DNA of 64,000 bases. Source: Clarkia xantiana subsp. parviflora. Its lineage: Eukaryota > Streptophyta > Magnoliopsida > Myrtales > Onagraceae. A program made the position numbers and the translations under genes. Under the pieces are notes generated by a model. It saw only the letters and a list, made by a program, of their open reading frames with translations, was not told the origin of the DNA and made no database searches. Positions 1 through 12,593 of this stretch are shown here, piece after piece. The stretch lies in NCBI GenBank assembly GCA_036873135.1, contig JAPTYO010000001.1, positions 39,828,774-39,892,773 of the forward strand, in the 5' to 3' direction. The number at the start of each line of letters is the position of its first letter. The stretch's first letter is position 1.

Positions 1-1046
1 AAGCGGCGATAATGAGCGAATTTGACGACCCCAAGTCCCCCAATCTATGGAACCTGAACACGGTCCACAGAGTCGAAGAAGTAAAAACTGTGATCCGCAT
101 GGGTCCCATTTGGGCAGCCGGAATCCTCCTCTTTGTCTCCTACACCCAACAAAACACCTTCTCCCTCCAACAAGCCAAGACCATGGACCGCCACCTCACT
201 GGTCGCTCTGACTTCCAGATCCCCGCCGGCTCCATGTACGTCTTCACCATGACCGCCATGCTAACCACCATTGTCTTCTACGACCGCATCTTCGTCCCTG
301 TCGCCCGTCGCTTCACTGGCCTCGATCGCGGCGTCACCGTCCTCCAACGTATGGGCATCGGCTTCGCCATCTCGATCCTCCCCACTCTGGTAGCCGGATT
401 CGTAGAGGTGAAGCGCAAGGAGGTGGCCACCGCCCACGGGCTAATCCACACCGTCCAGACGGTCCCGATCTCAGTGTTTTGGTTGGTGCCACAGTACGCT
501 CTGTACGGCATATCAGAGGCGTTTATATGTATCGGGCAACTCGAGTTCTTCTACGATCAGTCGCCGGAGAGCATGAAGAGCACCGCCACCGCGTTCTTCT
601 GGATGAGCATCTCCGCTGGGAACTATGTGACCACGCTGGTGGTTACGCTGGTGCATCGGTTCAGCGCCGGCCCCGACGGGTCTAACTGGTTGCCTGATAG
701 TAACCTCAATGTAGGGAGGCTTGAGTATTTTTACTGTCTTATAACCATTCTCCAGGTGATTATATAGCAATACAGTTAATAAATAACCCTATATTTTATC
801 AATAGTAACCATTAGTTGACCATGTAATATGGTGCAACAGTTCAGTACTTCACTTCATTCACTGATTTTTTTTACCTTTTGTAGAGGTAACAATCCAGTG
901 ACTGTGACTGACTGCAGGTGATCAACTTGATCTACTACATTGTGTGTACAAAGATGTATACTGTCAAGCCGCTCCAGATACACACGGTTGAGCCCGGGTC
1001 TGATTCTAACGAGGAAGGTGCAGTCGAGGTTACGAACCACGTTTAA
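1..1046 (+). CDS. NRT1/PTR family (NPF3-like) transporter, 3' part, first tandem copy
   Basis: Last two coding exons of a proton-coupled NPF transporter of the plasma or organelle membrane. The frame enters mid-codon in the conserved (F-L-D)-K-A-A-I region, runs to 755 and is joined by a GT..AG intron (756-917) to a final exon at 918-1046 ending in TAA. It covers the second membrane half, with the family signatures FSLQQAKTM, IPAGSM and LEFFYDQSPESM and the tail GSNWLPDSNLN. The frame is open throughout. It is closely similar to the complete copy at 3761-9837, including the 3' untranslated region, so the two are tandem duplicates. This copy has replacements where the second copy keeps family residues: FICIGQLEFFYD against FMSIGHLEFFYD, GSMYVF against GSMSVF, YCLI against YWLI. 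That suggests relaxed or shifted constraint. The 5' exons lie outside the window, so completeness cannot be judged. NPF assignment is firm; substrate is unknown. Confidence 0.85.
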
Positions 1047-2803
1047 GCGTAACTAACTAGTACAACTACTTGTACTATGGTATATATATATATATAGTTC
1101 AACTAGTTTTAAGATGTTAGTAAATAAGTAGAAGGAATAACACTAAGAAATATGGTGGTACTGAACCAATATCCTAAACAAGGTAATTATCTTAGATACT
1201 TAACCTTGTTTGGCCATGGAGGGGTTTTCAAGGATCTAAGTTATTATTCTGGTAGATATTGAAGTGAGATGAATAGTTGCTTCCTTTGAGATGTACCTAT
1301 TACATTTACTCATGCTCCGCACGACCTCGGGGGATAGAATATTAGTCTCTTAGGACTTCAATCGAGTTGTCAAGCTCATTCAACAAGTAAGAGGGAGAAA
1401 ATTAAGAACCATGGCGTGACGCGAGTGGAAGGCCTCCACTCTGATCGCGGACCTGAGTGGTTTCATTCCACTCAGACCGTCTTTGGTATCAGTGAATCCG
1501 ATCGACTCGGATTTATCGGGTGATTTGGTCGTTATTGACCAATTTGTTTCGTAATTGGACGTATATCCATCAAATATATCATGTGGATTAGAAGTTATTA
1601 TTCAATCTTCTGTAGATTCTCTTTTATTAATCGATTGTAATTTAGCTTACATATGTAAATAAATGATCGAATATTTGTGTAGCGGAAAAATATGATTCTA
1701 ATGGAATAAAAATCAATGACCCTAGATGGATTTTATTTAATTATAATTAGTTTAGATTTTATCGTTTTCTTAGTGGGCCAAAACCATTTTTAGCCCAAAA
1801 TTAAAGATCAATCGCTGTGAGTTTGATTTGATTGAGTAGGTAGGCTTTGACTGGTAAAGGTGAATAATTGTTTAGTGAACCAACTTATAAGTTCAAACCT
1901 TGCCCAAAAACTTTATGTAAAAATCTCCCTAGTTAAACCTTAATGATCTTACAATTCATCCCAAATAACTCAACACCAAGGCTTTCAAAAAATTATATAT
2001 ATTGCCCAACATATGTAATATATTTTCCCTAAACATAGAATAAAAACCACTTGTACCAACTACCGGGTTAGCTCATAACGGATAATCGGTTAAATGCTGG
2101 TCGTGAATTTTTTTCAATTATTAAAGTCTCACCGATGTTTGAATTCCCGATCTCATATTATTTCCGTTATTACAAAGTTTAGTTATAATTAGTTATTTGT
2201 GAAGTTTTATTTGTTTAGGTTTTATTTTCTGTTCCTCCATAACTTTTGGGTTGTATTTAACACTTAATTTAATTATATAATATAGTGATTTAATGTTTTA
2301 TTCCCTTATAAAAGTTTCGAGTTCAAACATCATTTAACTTTTAGAATAAAAATATTATAATTAACATTTTAAATTTTACAAGCTAACCGATCTATATGAA
2401 TATGAATTATTTAAAAAGTAAAACAAACATATTACAAATATCGCCTAACAATAATTTGAAGAAAAAAAGTGAATTAAATCTAAGCGGTTCTTTAAATCGT
2501 ACGGAAAAATATTAGTAATAATAATAATTAAAAAATAGAATGGCAGTGATATATCTTTATTTATTTATTGGTTGGTCCCTACTTTTTTTCTGTTCGGGAC
2601 CAAGGTCGGCATGTGGGTCGTGCAATAGTGCCAACCTTACCAATATAGGTGCATGGTGAACCATCTATCGGCTGACAGGTGGTGATGACTTTTATAATAA
2701 GTGGATTTGCCCTTTTATAATTTTATTTATTATTTATTATTTATATATATATCTTAAAATAAAATAGTTGTTCCGTATAGATGAAATGATCTTTACTGAC
2801 TTT

Positions 2804-2835
<32 letters not shown>

Positions 2836-3660
2836 TAGGTTGTTAATGGTACTCCGTTTGTAATATTTGAATTATAATTTTTTTTTAGTTTGTTTATGTT
2901 TTAGGGTGTTATTATGTAAACTTGTGCGTATAGTCTTATATTATAACTTTCCATTTAAGTTTGTTTAACATTTGTTATTAGACTTTACTATTCATATCTT
3001 ACTAAATACAATTATTCTCACTTTTCTTATGCTTCTATTATATGTTTCGAATCGAATGGTGACAAAATATAACTGCATGCGTTAACCTTTAGTATATAAC
3101 AAAAAAAACTGAAATTTTCATTATATAAAATGAAAAAAAAAACATGGTATTTCCATTTTAATAAAATTCTACTATATCTTTTGTCAACTACAAAAAAAAA
3201 ATTGGTAATTTGTGACTTCATTTTGTTAAGTAAACTAATCCCTCACAAAATATAAGAATTTTATGAATTTATTATGTTTTGAGAGGAATTCTTTATAAAA
3301 ATCAATTTTTGTAAGGAATTTTCAACGGAGTTTCTAACCAAACTTTTTGTTAGGAGTCGTTCACTTAAAAATTTGAATGTTGTATTTGTAAGAAATTTTT
3401 ATATCATTTCCTTACAAATAATGTTATATATCTCTCACAAATAAATTATTCACAAACGGCTAGATTTCTTATAATGTATCATAGAAAGATTTTTGCAATA
3501 TATAATGTGCAAAAGAAAATGTTATTTGCATTTAATTTAGTAAGGTTTATTATATTTTTTTTAACATTTAACTCTTTTCTTATAATGACCAAACTATTTA
3601 AGAAAATATCATGTGGCTAACATATGAGTGAGAGACTTCAACATGGGATCCACTTCTGAA
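1047..3660. other. Intergenic region between the NPF tandem copies
   Basis: AT-rich, with no supportable gene. Positions 1047-1180 match the 3' untranslated region of the second NPF copy (9838-9995), so the duplication extends past the stop. Short (TA)n tracts lie at about 1080-1097 and 2811-2836. A tRNA-like stretch at about 2060-2150 (a GGGTTAGCTCA-like A box and a degenerate B box) may be an old SINE, but it is too decayed to call. The last kilobase should hold the promoter of the second NPF gene. Confidence 0.6.
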
Positions 3661-3676
3661 CCTCACTTCCTCACCT

Positions 3677-3686
3677 TATATATATA
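3677..3686 (+). promoter_or_regulatory. Probable TATA box of the second NPF gene
   Basis: A TATATATATA run preceded by CACCT and followed by CCC lies about 75 bp upstream of the ATG at 3761. It is the only compact TATA-like motif in the right place before a purine-rich leader. AT-rich context makes chance matches common, so confidence is moderate. Confidence 0.4.
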
Positions 3687-3760
3687 CCCTAGCTACACTA
3701 GAAAGACACTAAAACCACACCATATATTATTAATATTTAAAATAAAATAACAAGAAAAAA

Positions 3761-4768
3761 ATGGAAGAAATGAAGGAAGAGAAGGGCATCCATGGAGGAA
3801 GAGGAACCAAGGGAGGGATGGTCACCATGCCCTTCATCTTTTGTAAGTTCTTTTTAAATTTTAAAAAAAAAAATTATTCAAGTTATAATCATTCACTATA
3901 TCGATCGATTTGTAAGAGAAATAAACGTATTTATAAGAGAAATATTGAAAATTAATAGCTAAGTATCGTGTTTTAAGAATTTTTTTTTAGGGATTGAGTT
4001 CTAACAAAAATGAATTTCAGGAAAATATTCAAAATTATGACGAAAATCTCGTTCATATTTGCTGATAAATTTTCAAAATTTGGATATTTATTCAGAACTG
4101 GTTGATTTCCTTTATAATAATGTTTTAACTAAATTATCCTTTCATAGTAATAATAATAATAATTTAATAATTAATTATTCATAAATTTATTGATTTTGTC
4201 CATCTTTTTACTTCTAAGAAAATAATATTTGTTTTTTTTTTGGCCAAATATAATATTTTTTAAATATACAAAATTGTGAGAAAAATCTCATTTAGAAATT
4301 CTAATAAATTTTCGTTATTTTGATATTTATTCATAAATTGCTTGTTTCTTTATAATAACGGTTAATCTAAATTATCCTTTCATAGTAATATAATTTAAGA
4401 ATGAATTATCGTAAATTTATTGATTTTTTTGTACATTTTGTAATTTTTAATCAATTAATTAATGGGATTGTCGTGTAAGTAATAAATAATTATTTGTTGT
4501 GTTGGAAAATGAATATAGCAAATGAGGTTTGTGATAAGTTGGCGGTGGTGGGATTCAATACAAACATGATAAGTTACTTGACGACGCAGCTCCATATGCC
4601 ACTCACCAAGGCGGCGAATACACTCACTAACTTCGGCGGCACCGCCAGTCTCACGCCCTTGCTCGGAGCTTTCATCGCCGACGCATTCGCCGGCCGGTTC
4701 TGGACCATCACCGCCGCCTCCATCGTCTATGTCATTGTACGTACGCCATAACCCTTAATCTCTTTCAA

Positions 4769-4812
<44 letters not shown>

Positions 4813-7800
4813 TTACTTAAAAAAATCAATGACTACTCATACAAATGTTTTGAAAACCGAACCGGATAATGAACCGACATCGTTTTATCATATTTAACCC
4901 GATTTTAACTCATCTAAACAAATTATCGTGCATTTTGATATTTTACTAAAGCCGGTCAGCCAACCTGTCCGATTCGGTTCGATTTTCTAAATATTAATAA
5001 AATACTATTGGGTTTGAAGCGCCACGTGTAGTTTTAAGTGTTTGATTTTGATGTAATATTTATTTAGACTGAATTAATATGTAAAAAAATATTAGTTATT
5101 AATATATATTTTAATTCACACAAGTCTAACTGAATTTATCTTTAGGTATTGAATATATAAGGATTTAATTTATAAGTTTATAACACATGATGACCACACA
5201 TAGTCGGTAAGGTTGTCTGAGCTAAGGTAAGAAAAGACTTGGCCACTAGGGTCAAGTCATTTCTTCTCTTTTTGGACCAATCCCAATTTTATTTTATTCT
5301 ACATATTTACAAGACTGTTTTATATATTATTTTATTATTGGAGATCACATCATTTGAAAAAAAATTGTTATAATTTATAACATATATAATTTAATACTCC
5401 AAAGTCCAAAACACTTTTGTAGTGACTAGGTTTATAAGATACATATTTTACATGTTTAAATTATGCTTATGCTATTTTATTGGACTTAAGTATTTAAATT
5501 GGACTATGCACAATAATAATCCATTCCCCAATTTAACTGCAAATATTCCTTTCAAAATATCTATCATAAAATTAATATGTGAAATTTATCTAAATTTTAA
5601 CCTAATTACAAGCTGCCATCTGTTTTTTTTTTTTTTTTTTTTTAATTTGAATGTAAACTTTTAATTTCCGAGCAAATTATTACATCCGTTATGAGTTACG
5701 TCAAATTGAACATAAGTGAAACAACTGTTGACTACGTGAGGTATTTTAATGTGTATCTAAGTTGGACTAGTCAATACATTGAAAAAAATTATAGCAAAAT
5801 ACATTCATTTAGACTCAATTAAAAGAAACTGTTGTAATTGTGTGGAGGTTCCAATTAAAGTTTTTTTCGCTTCAATCTTTTCAATATGTCGTCAAATCTA
5901 TCTTGAGTATGCATCAATAAACTCAACGAGACCGGAATATGCTCATTTTCTATCAAATTTGACGAAATGGCAATATATGTAGCAATTTGCTAAAAAATTA
6001 TATAACTTTGAAATTTTAAAATATAATAATTAGGATAACAATTTATAATTAAGTCAAAGTTTAGATAGTAATTTGAATAATAAACCTCCATTCATACATA
6101 ATATCTAATGCAAAAGAATGATTATGTCCACATTGCTGATTTTGTCCCAAGCAGAAGCTATTGGTCGTTAAAGCAATTGACTACACCGCATAAAAGCAAA
6201 AAGATTTTCCTTTTCGGTGCTACTTATAATTTATATATTAAACTGCAACAAAAAGAAGGAAAGACATCTGATAAATCGAAAAAGGTTCTATTATTACTAT
6301 TATTATGAAAATCTCTTTCATAAGCCAGAATCTAAGCACAACACGAAAGTCTGATAAGAACACGATAATACGAACCTGTTATTGATATGGACCAATTGCT
6401 AGCCCTACCCAAATATATTAAATCTATAATAATACAATAATCATAGCAAAAATATATTGACTTTGTGCTAATTACATTTACTAATGATGCTTAATTACTA
6501 GGGGATGACACTTCTTACCACGTCAGCAACTCTCCCTCAACTCCGACCACCGCCATGCAAAATGGGTTCTACCAACCCGCCATGCATGCAAGCCAACACG
6601 TCACAACTCGCCGTCCTCTACGTAGGCCTCCTCCTCGGAGCACTTGGGTCGGGCGGGATTCGACCTTGCGTGGTCGCGTTTGGGGCGGACCAGTTCGACG
6701 AATCCGACCCGAATCAGAAAACGCGAACCTGGAAGTACTTCAACTGGTACTACTTTGTGATGGGCGGGTCGATCCTCGTGGCGGTGACGGTGCTAGTGTA
6801 CATCCAAGACAACGTCGGGTGGAGCTGGGGACTCGGAATCCCGACACTGCTAATGTTCCTGTCAGTGATCGCTCTGGTGTCGGGTTACCCGCTTTACCGG
6901 ATGTTGGATCCGGCGGGTAGCCCGTTTACGAGGTTGTTGCAGGTGTGTGTCGCAGCGTTTAGGAAGCGAAAGGTGGTCGTGGGTTCTGATGGACGGTCGT
7001 TGTACCGGAACGAGGAGATCGATGCTCCGATCTCGGTGGGTGGGAGGCTTATGCACACTAATCAATTTAAGTAAGTCGTTTCGATTCTTTTAAATTGGTG
7101 CAACATTTCGTTATAGTATTATTTATTTTGTTACTACAATTTGTTGTTTTGGGATAGCTTTAATGCTTTATTGATTAAATTGAAGAAATGATTAATTAGG
7201 TTGGTGTATGGGAGTTGGGACACACTAAATCACTTATTAGGCAACTTTATAATCAGCTGAAGCTGTTTCTAATAATGCAAATTAAGATCTATCTTTGAAC
7301 ACTTAGCTGAAACTTGAAAGGGTATCTAAATTTTCCTTCTAACTTCAATAATTGGAAACATATGTATTTATGATTTTGGAATACCTCACTAGTCACATCA
7401 TCATCAATAATTGGAGAAGTTAGTTATTATTATTTTTTTTTTTTAATTGAAAGACCGAATTTATTGAAATTAAAACGATTACATGCTACAAAGGAAAATG
7501 CAACCGCTCTAGGAAATTGGTTAATATTTGATACCCGTACAGGTAGAGCAGATGCGGACTTAATAAAGTAAACAAAAGGTAATAGATTATCACCGCCGTT
7601 AGTTTGGTTAAGAGCCGTTATTCTTATGTACTTTAATTTCGAAGTCCCAAGTTGAAAACTTCTTATAAATTATCTCGCTTTAATCTGATTAAAATATTAA
7701 GTCTCGTATGTTGCATGTATGGTGTCAGACATAAGAAGAGTGGGTAGAACTGAGCATAACAAACATGTTTCTTAACTTTACCAGGTTGCTGGTGAAGTTA

Positions 7801-9837
7801 TGTTAACAAGATTATTACAAGCGCCGATTGTTCACTAAATTTAGTCAGAAAATTAAAATTATTACTGTGTTTATTTTAAAATTATAACAATTAGTACTCA
7901 ATCGCAATATGTGCTGATTATAAATATTTTTTCATTTACAAAATTTGATAGAATTAAATTCAAAATCTCTAATTAAAAAATAAAACGCAGTCGGGTAGAA
8001 GCAAAGTTGGAATGGTATTTTCCTAAAATATGAAGTAATGCCAAACGTACATTTTGGATCATATAAAGGCTGAAGGTGGGTCGTCGAGACAATAAAAACC
8101 GTCCAAACCAACCAGTAGGTGACCCCCACATGCTACTACACTAATCTTTTATGTATCGTGTTATTATGATAAATGTTGCATTATACATTGTACATAAGTG
8201 TCGTGTTCCTTCTTTCTAATATTTCCTCTTAAATCTATTATTGTATATGGTGCCGATGTTTTTCTTATCTCTTTATCATTTAGCAATAGGAGGGAGCAGT
8301 GTTATCAGAACCGGACCGGACCGGCAGTCCGACCGGAACCGGACCCCTCCACGGTCCGGTTTGCTTATTTCCGGAGGATGTAAGCAAATCCGGTTCTGAA
8401 GTCCGGTTTTCACCGAACCGGCCGATTTTGGGCGAACCGGGCGGTTCGCCGGTTCACCGGTTCGGACTTTCCTTTCATTAAAAAAAAACAAAAAAAACCA
8501 TGTCGAACCGGCGGTCAGGATTAGATATTATATTATATGGACCAGCAACCGAACCGGATCGGATCGACGGTCTGACCGGTGAACCGGGAACCGACACCCT
8601 TGCCGGTTCGACGTCCGGTCCGGTTCTGATAACACTGGGAGGGAGTCTTGAATATACACAATAAGTTTATCGTGTCATTTTTATAAACACAAATACAACA
8701 CATAACTTTTATGTTCTATTGTTTTAAGTTTGTGAGGTTTAAATTTACATAAGGTCATATTGTGAAAATTAACTCGTATTAAAGCTATCGGATTACCGTT
8801 CTATTGTAAAATTTGCAGTTTCTTGGACAAGGCGGCGATAGTGAGCGAATCCGACGACCCCAAGTCCCCCAACCTATGGAACCTGAACACGGTCCACAGA
8901 GTTGAAGAAGTAAAGACAGTGATCCGCATGGGTCCAATATGGGCAGCCGGAATCCTCCTCTTCGTCTCCTACGCGCAACAAAGTACATTCTCCCTCCAAC
9001 AGGCCAAGACCATGGACCGCCACCTCACCGGTCGGTCCGGCTTCCAAATCCCCGCCGGCTCCATGTCCGTCTTCACCATGACCGCCATGCTCTCCACCAT
9101 CGCCTTCTACGACCGCATCTTTGTACCCGTCGCCCGCCGCTTCACCGGCCTCGACCGCGGCGTCACAGTCCTCCACCGGATGGGCATCGGCTTCACCATC
9201 TCAATACTCCCCACTTTGGTTGCCGGATTCGTGGAGGTGAAGCGGAAGGAGGTGGCCGCCGCCCATGGGCTAACCCACTCCGCCCAAATGGTCCCAATCT
9301 CGGTGTTCTGGCTGGTGCCACAGTACGCTCTACACGGCATAGCAGAGGCGTTTATGTCGATAGGGCACCTCGAGTTCTTCTACGATCAGTCACCGGAGAG
9401 CATGAAGAGCACCGCCACTGCGTTCTTCTGGATGAGCATCTCAGCCGGGAACTATATGAGCACGCTGGTGGTTACACTAGTGCATCGGTTCAGCGCCGGC
9501 CCCGACGGGTCCAACTGGTTGCCTGATAGTAACCTCAATGTCGGGAGGCTCGAGTATTTTTACTGGCTAATAACCATTCTCCAGGTAACTATGTAGCATT
9601 ATTAACCCTATATTTTTACTAATATGATGTTGCAGTTCAACACTTCATCCATTAACCAGAGATCAAATGTTCAAACCCCGCTATTAACACTTGTTTGACT
9701 GACTGTAGGTGATCAACTTGATCTACTATATTGTGTGTGCAAAGATGTATACAGTCAAGCCGCTCCAGATACACACGTTTGAACCCGGATCTGATTCTTC
9801 CAAGGAAGGTGCAGTCGAGCTTACGAACAACGTTTAA
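3761..9837 (+). CDS. NRT1/PTR family transporter, NPF3.1-like, complete five-exon gene
   Basis: Twelve-helix proton-coupled transporter of the NRT1/PTR family. Members of the NPF3 group are reported to move nitrate or nitrite and gibberellins; the substrate here is inferred. Exons by splice site and phase: 3761-3842, 4519-4736, 6502-7070, 8819-9584, 9709-9837 (TAA), giving 587 residues, normal for the family. The N-terminus GGMVTMPFIF is followed by NEVCDKLAVVGF (first-helix E-x-x-D/E-K/R proton-coupling motif), then TNFGGTASLTPLLGAFIADAFAGRFW, GALGSGGIRPCVVAFGADQFDE and FNWYYF. FLDKAAI opens the fourth exon at about residue 291. The last exon encodes VINLIYYIVC and a short hydrophilic tail. 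No stops or frameshifts. Introns hold a decayed foldback element, a SINE remnant and a hAT MITE. It is the intact partner of the partial copy at the left edge. The resemblance to Arabidopsis NPF3.1 is from memory, not a search. Confidence 0.92.
4035..4455 (+). repeat. Diverged tandem duplication in NPF intron 1
   Basis: Two units about 240 bp apart share blocks such as GATATTTATTCA followed by TTTCTTTATAATAA and AAATTATCCTTTCATAGTAA. Units are roughly 4035-4220 and 4275-4455. They are noncoding and expand the intron. Confidence 0.6.
4776..4808. repeat. (AT)n microsatellite in NPF intron 2
   Basis: An uninterrupted AT dinucleotide run follows the exon 2 donor site by about 40 bp. Likely length-polymorphic. 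Confidence 0.85.
5640..6000. repeat. Decayed copy of the foldback-element family in NPF intron 2
   Basis: The phrases CTTTTAATTTCCGAGCAAATTATTACATCCGTT and, further on, ATATGCTCATTTTCTATCAAATTTGA resemble in the same order the internal parts of the foldback element at 12885-13746. No intact termini or target duplication are visible. The long T run just before it (5624-5642) may be its degraded edge. Confidence 0.4.
7570..7855 (+). mobile_element. Diverged SINE copy in NPF intron 3
   Basis: The order of short blocks matches the better-preserved SINE at 13101-13396: a degenerate B-box-like AAGTCCCAAGTTGAAAAC, then GAGCATAAC, CCAGGTTGCTGGTGAAGTTATGTTAAC, and GTTGTTCACTAAATTTAGTCAG-like sequence. 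It is strongly mutated and probably dead. Confidence 0.5.
8297..8637. mobile_element. hAT-type MITE with 8-bp target duplication
   Basis: A 341-bp foldback element bounded by inverted termini: CAGTGTTATCAGAACCGGAC at the left and its complement ending CTGATAACACTG at the right. It is flanked by perfect 8-bp direct repeats GGAGGGAG at 8289-8296 and 8638-8645. The CAGTG terminus and 8-bp duplication are the hAT superfamily signature. The interior is full of CCGG/ACCGG motifs and much GC-richer than the surrounding intron. It has no coding capacity and lies in intron 3 of the NPF gene. Confidence 0.9.
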
Positions 9838-10180
9838 GCGGAACTGTTTAGTGCAGCTACTTGTACCATGGTAGATATATGATATATATATAGTATAGTA
9901 CAGCTAGTGTTAAGATGTTAGTAAATAAATATAAAGAATAACACTAAGAAATGTGGACTTCTGTTATGCAGAATTGTGATGGTACTGAACCAAAACCCTA
10001 AACTACTTCTATATGTGTCTTCAAGTTCTGTGTAAATAAATGTCATCAGAAGAGTTTATTGTCGTCCGACATTTAAATTTCCGAATGTAACCTATCAAAA
10101 TATGCTCACTCAATCGGCTAATAGCTTCAATCGTAAAAGAAAGAATATAACGAACCGAGTCAATCTGCAGGCTTCTCTTC
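9838..10180. other. Convergent 3' flanks of the NPF gene and the E2 pseudogene
   Basis: Holds the 3' untranslated region of the NPF gene (similar to 1047-1180) and then the short flank of the minus-strand E2 pseudogene. The two genes converge with only 343 bp between their stops. No other feature seen. Confidence 0.6.
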
Positions 10181-12593
10181 TCACAGTGTGAGGCTGTCAG
10201 GGTTTTGGACAATCTTGGCAAAGGTCTGAAGGAAAGCGGTTAAGTCGGCGCCATACACGAATCTGTGGTCAGCCGTGACATTCACCTGAAATATATTTAC
10301 ATGTCTTTTCAGCTTATATAGTTTACCACAATTTTAACAATGAACGAAGTGAGTAAACATCAGTAAGTGAGTTTCAGGTTCTAGTCTTAAAACCTTCTAA
10401 GAGAATAACAGTAACTAGCAATTATCCCTAAATATAAGGTAGGTATGTGGTCGTACCCGAATCGGTTTTATTTTATCTTAGGCATTATGAGATCGCACTG
10501 ACACGACATAGCATAATTTCTTTTGGAAAAATAATGAAGTAAAAAGTTTAGCTTATAGCTGCAAGGTTAGTTTTTAGTCGTGAATGTTATGTAGGGAATG
10601 GGAAACAATAAAATTTATGTCAAGCCTGATTTCTTCAGTATTCCGGTATTACCGCACTGGTATGTTACCCAAATAGTTTGCTGCATAATTATGAAGCTTT
10701 TGAAGTATCCAAAGTTTCAACTAATATATGAAAAAGAAGCATAACTAACAAAGGCACAATCTCAGTTCATTAGGAACTTGGAGAGCCTTTAAGCAAACAA
10801 ATAGCGCGGGTTAAGATATGGTCAGTAACTTGAGGCTTGACTAATCATCTTGCTGCCTCTTTGAGTAATCAAAACAATTTGTAGTATCATCCAATCAAGG
10901 TTTCTCTATTTGGATTCAAACTATGTGTGCCTATTTCAAAAAAAAAAAAAAAAAAAAACTGGATTCAAACTATGTGTGCCTATTTCACCCAAAAAAAAAA
11001 AAAACTATGTGTGACTAGTCGAAAAACATTAAGCAGGGCTCTAATCTAGAGATGCCATTCCAAATTATCCCGAACTAGATAATCTAATGCATGTCTAAAC
11101 TCTAAAACTTAAATACAAAGAAATGCAGTGAATCCAAGTTCAAACAGTACGATTAATCAACAACGTCGTGGAATTTGAACAGTAAGCATAGACATTCAGT
11201 TCAGCATATGAACTTACCAGCATTTTACTCTTGACACTGAAAAATCCATTAGAACCAGCCACTACAGTGGGCTTTGAAGCTCCAACAGCCATGATAGCAC
11301 CCTGAATATCAGCACAAAAGTTTCAAACTTCCAGTAAACAGCAAAGATCATCACAAGGGTAACTTAACACTAATCCTATTAGTTAAGAGACAAAGTATTT
11401 AATGTACCTGGCCAGGAGGCAGAATAACATCAAATCTATCTACTCCGAACATGCCCAAGTTAGAGAGGGTAAACGTTCCTGTCGGGAAGAAACAACCATG
11501 TTTTATATTGTACTTCTGAAATTAGTGGAATAGAAAAACAAAGAGTTCCCAATTTACATCTAGGGAGTTCCCACTATTATGTCCAACCTGAGTTATACTC
11601 ATGTGGCTGAAGTTGCTTTGAGCGAGCTTTCTCGACCAACTCTTTCCATTTTTGAGATAACAGATACATATCCATCTGTGGCAATACATAGCAAATAAGA
11701 AAAAGTATAGACTTTGGCAAAGCTACGCAAAGCTAAATGAAAAGGAAATTGCAAAAACCTTGTCAACATCTTGAAGAACTGGTGTTATCAGCCCACCATT
11801 GATTGCCACTGCCACTGCAATGTTAATGTTGTTATTATAAATAAAGCTATTCCCGTCTTTGCAGCCTGCATTTACAACGGGATGCTGAACGAGAGCCATG
11901 GCTGCCGCCTTGGCCAACAAGGCAGTCATGGTGACCCCTTCGGCTTCACCTATAGACACAAACCGGCCATATCATAGCAATAATAATCAGGAAAATAACA
12001 GCTTTGTCAGACTTATGCAATTATTTGAGCAGCTACTAAAATCAATTATACATTTAAATTGATATTTTTGAATCCTCTCAATATGCTAAAGGTTTTCGAC
12101 CAAGTTCATACAACGTACCTTCTCGTAAAGAGCATCAAGTGCATCTGTCACTACAGGGTATCCAAATCTGAAAGTCGGGACGGTGAGGCTCTCCACCATG
12201 TTCTTCGACACAGCTGACTGCATTGTCCATTGTCGTGAACGACACAACAGTAGCCCCGGGTAGCAGAGGCGGAGCTGGAGCTGCTGCCGCTGGTTTTTTC
12301 GCGGTTGCAGCATTCAGGGCGGATGCTGCTGCTACTGGAGCAGCTGGTTTGGAAGGCTTGGAAAGCACGTCTCCTTCCGAATTGATCCAGGAGACGATCT
12401 TGCCCTCAGTCATGGTGGAGCTAAGTGCCGGCATGAAAATATCCCGGATCTTGGACTGAACAGTGAAGGCTCTCCGGCGGCGCGGAAATGCGGCGGAAGG
12501 ACGGACGAGCAGAAGAGATGCAACAAAGGAAGACGAGAATGAGATTTACTTTAATGAATAGAGGAAAGCATTGGGAAGAACGGAGGACGCCAT
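10181..12593 (-). pseudogene. Pseudogene of plastid pyruvate dehydrogenase E2 (dihydrolipoamide acetyltransferase)
   Basis: E2 of the plastid pyruvate dehydrogenase complex moves the acetyl group from a lipoyl arm to CoA for fatty acid synthesis. Minus-strand exons: 12119-12593, 11759-11949, 11588-11675, 11408-11478, 11218-11301, 10181-10285 (TGA). Recognisable parts are the transit peptide, MPALSSTMTEGKIVSW of the lipoyl domain, AVSKNMVESLTVPTFR and GVTMTALLAKAAAMALVQHP, INIAVAVAINGGLITPVL, TLSNLGMFGVDRFDVILPPGQ and ADHRFVYGAD of the catalytic domain. Lesions: an in-frame TAA (12546-12548) after 15 codons; a deletion near 12355 that removes the rest of the lipoyl domain, including the lipoyl lysine, and the E1/E3-binding domain; a 7-bp tandem duplication (CATTGTC twice, 12221-12234) that shifts frame; and a G missing near 11935. 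Introns are kept, so it is a decayed duplicate rather than a retrocopy. It cannot make working E2. Identity is sure; a functional copy elsewhere is inferred. Confidence 0.9.

Noticed and set aside
2060..2160. Possible SINE or tRNA-like element
   Set aside because: A-box resemblance only; the B box is degenerate and there is no tail or second copy to support it.
8276..8491. Arginine/proline-rich open frames
   Set aside because: They fall within the hAT MITE, whose GC-rich palindrome opens frames on both strands.
8939..9526. 195-codon frame overlapping NPF exon 4
   Set aside because: Shifted-frame shadow of the transporter exon; codon bias and homology support the other frame.
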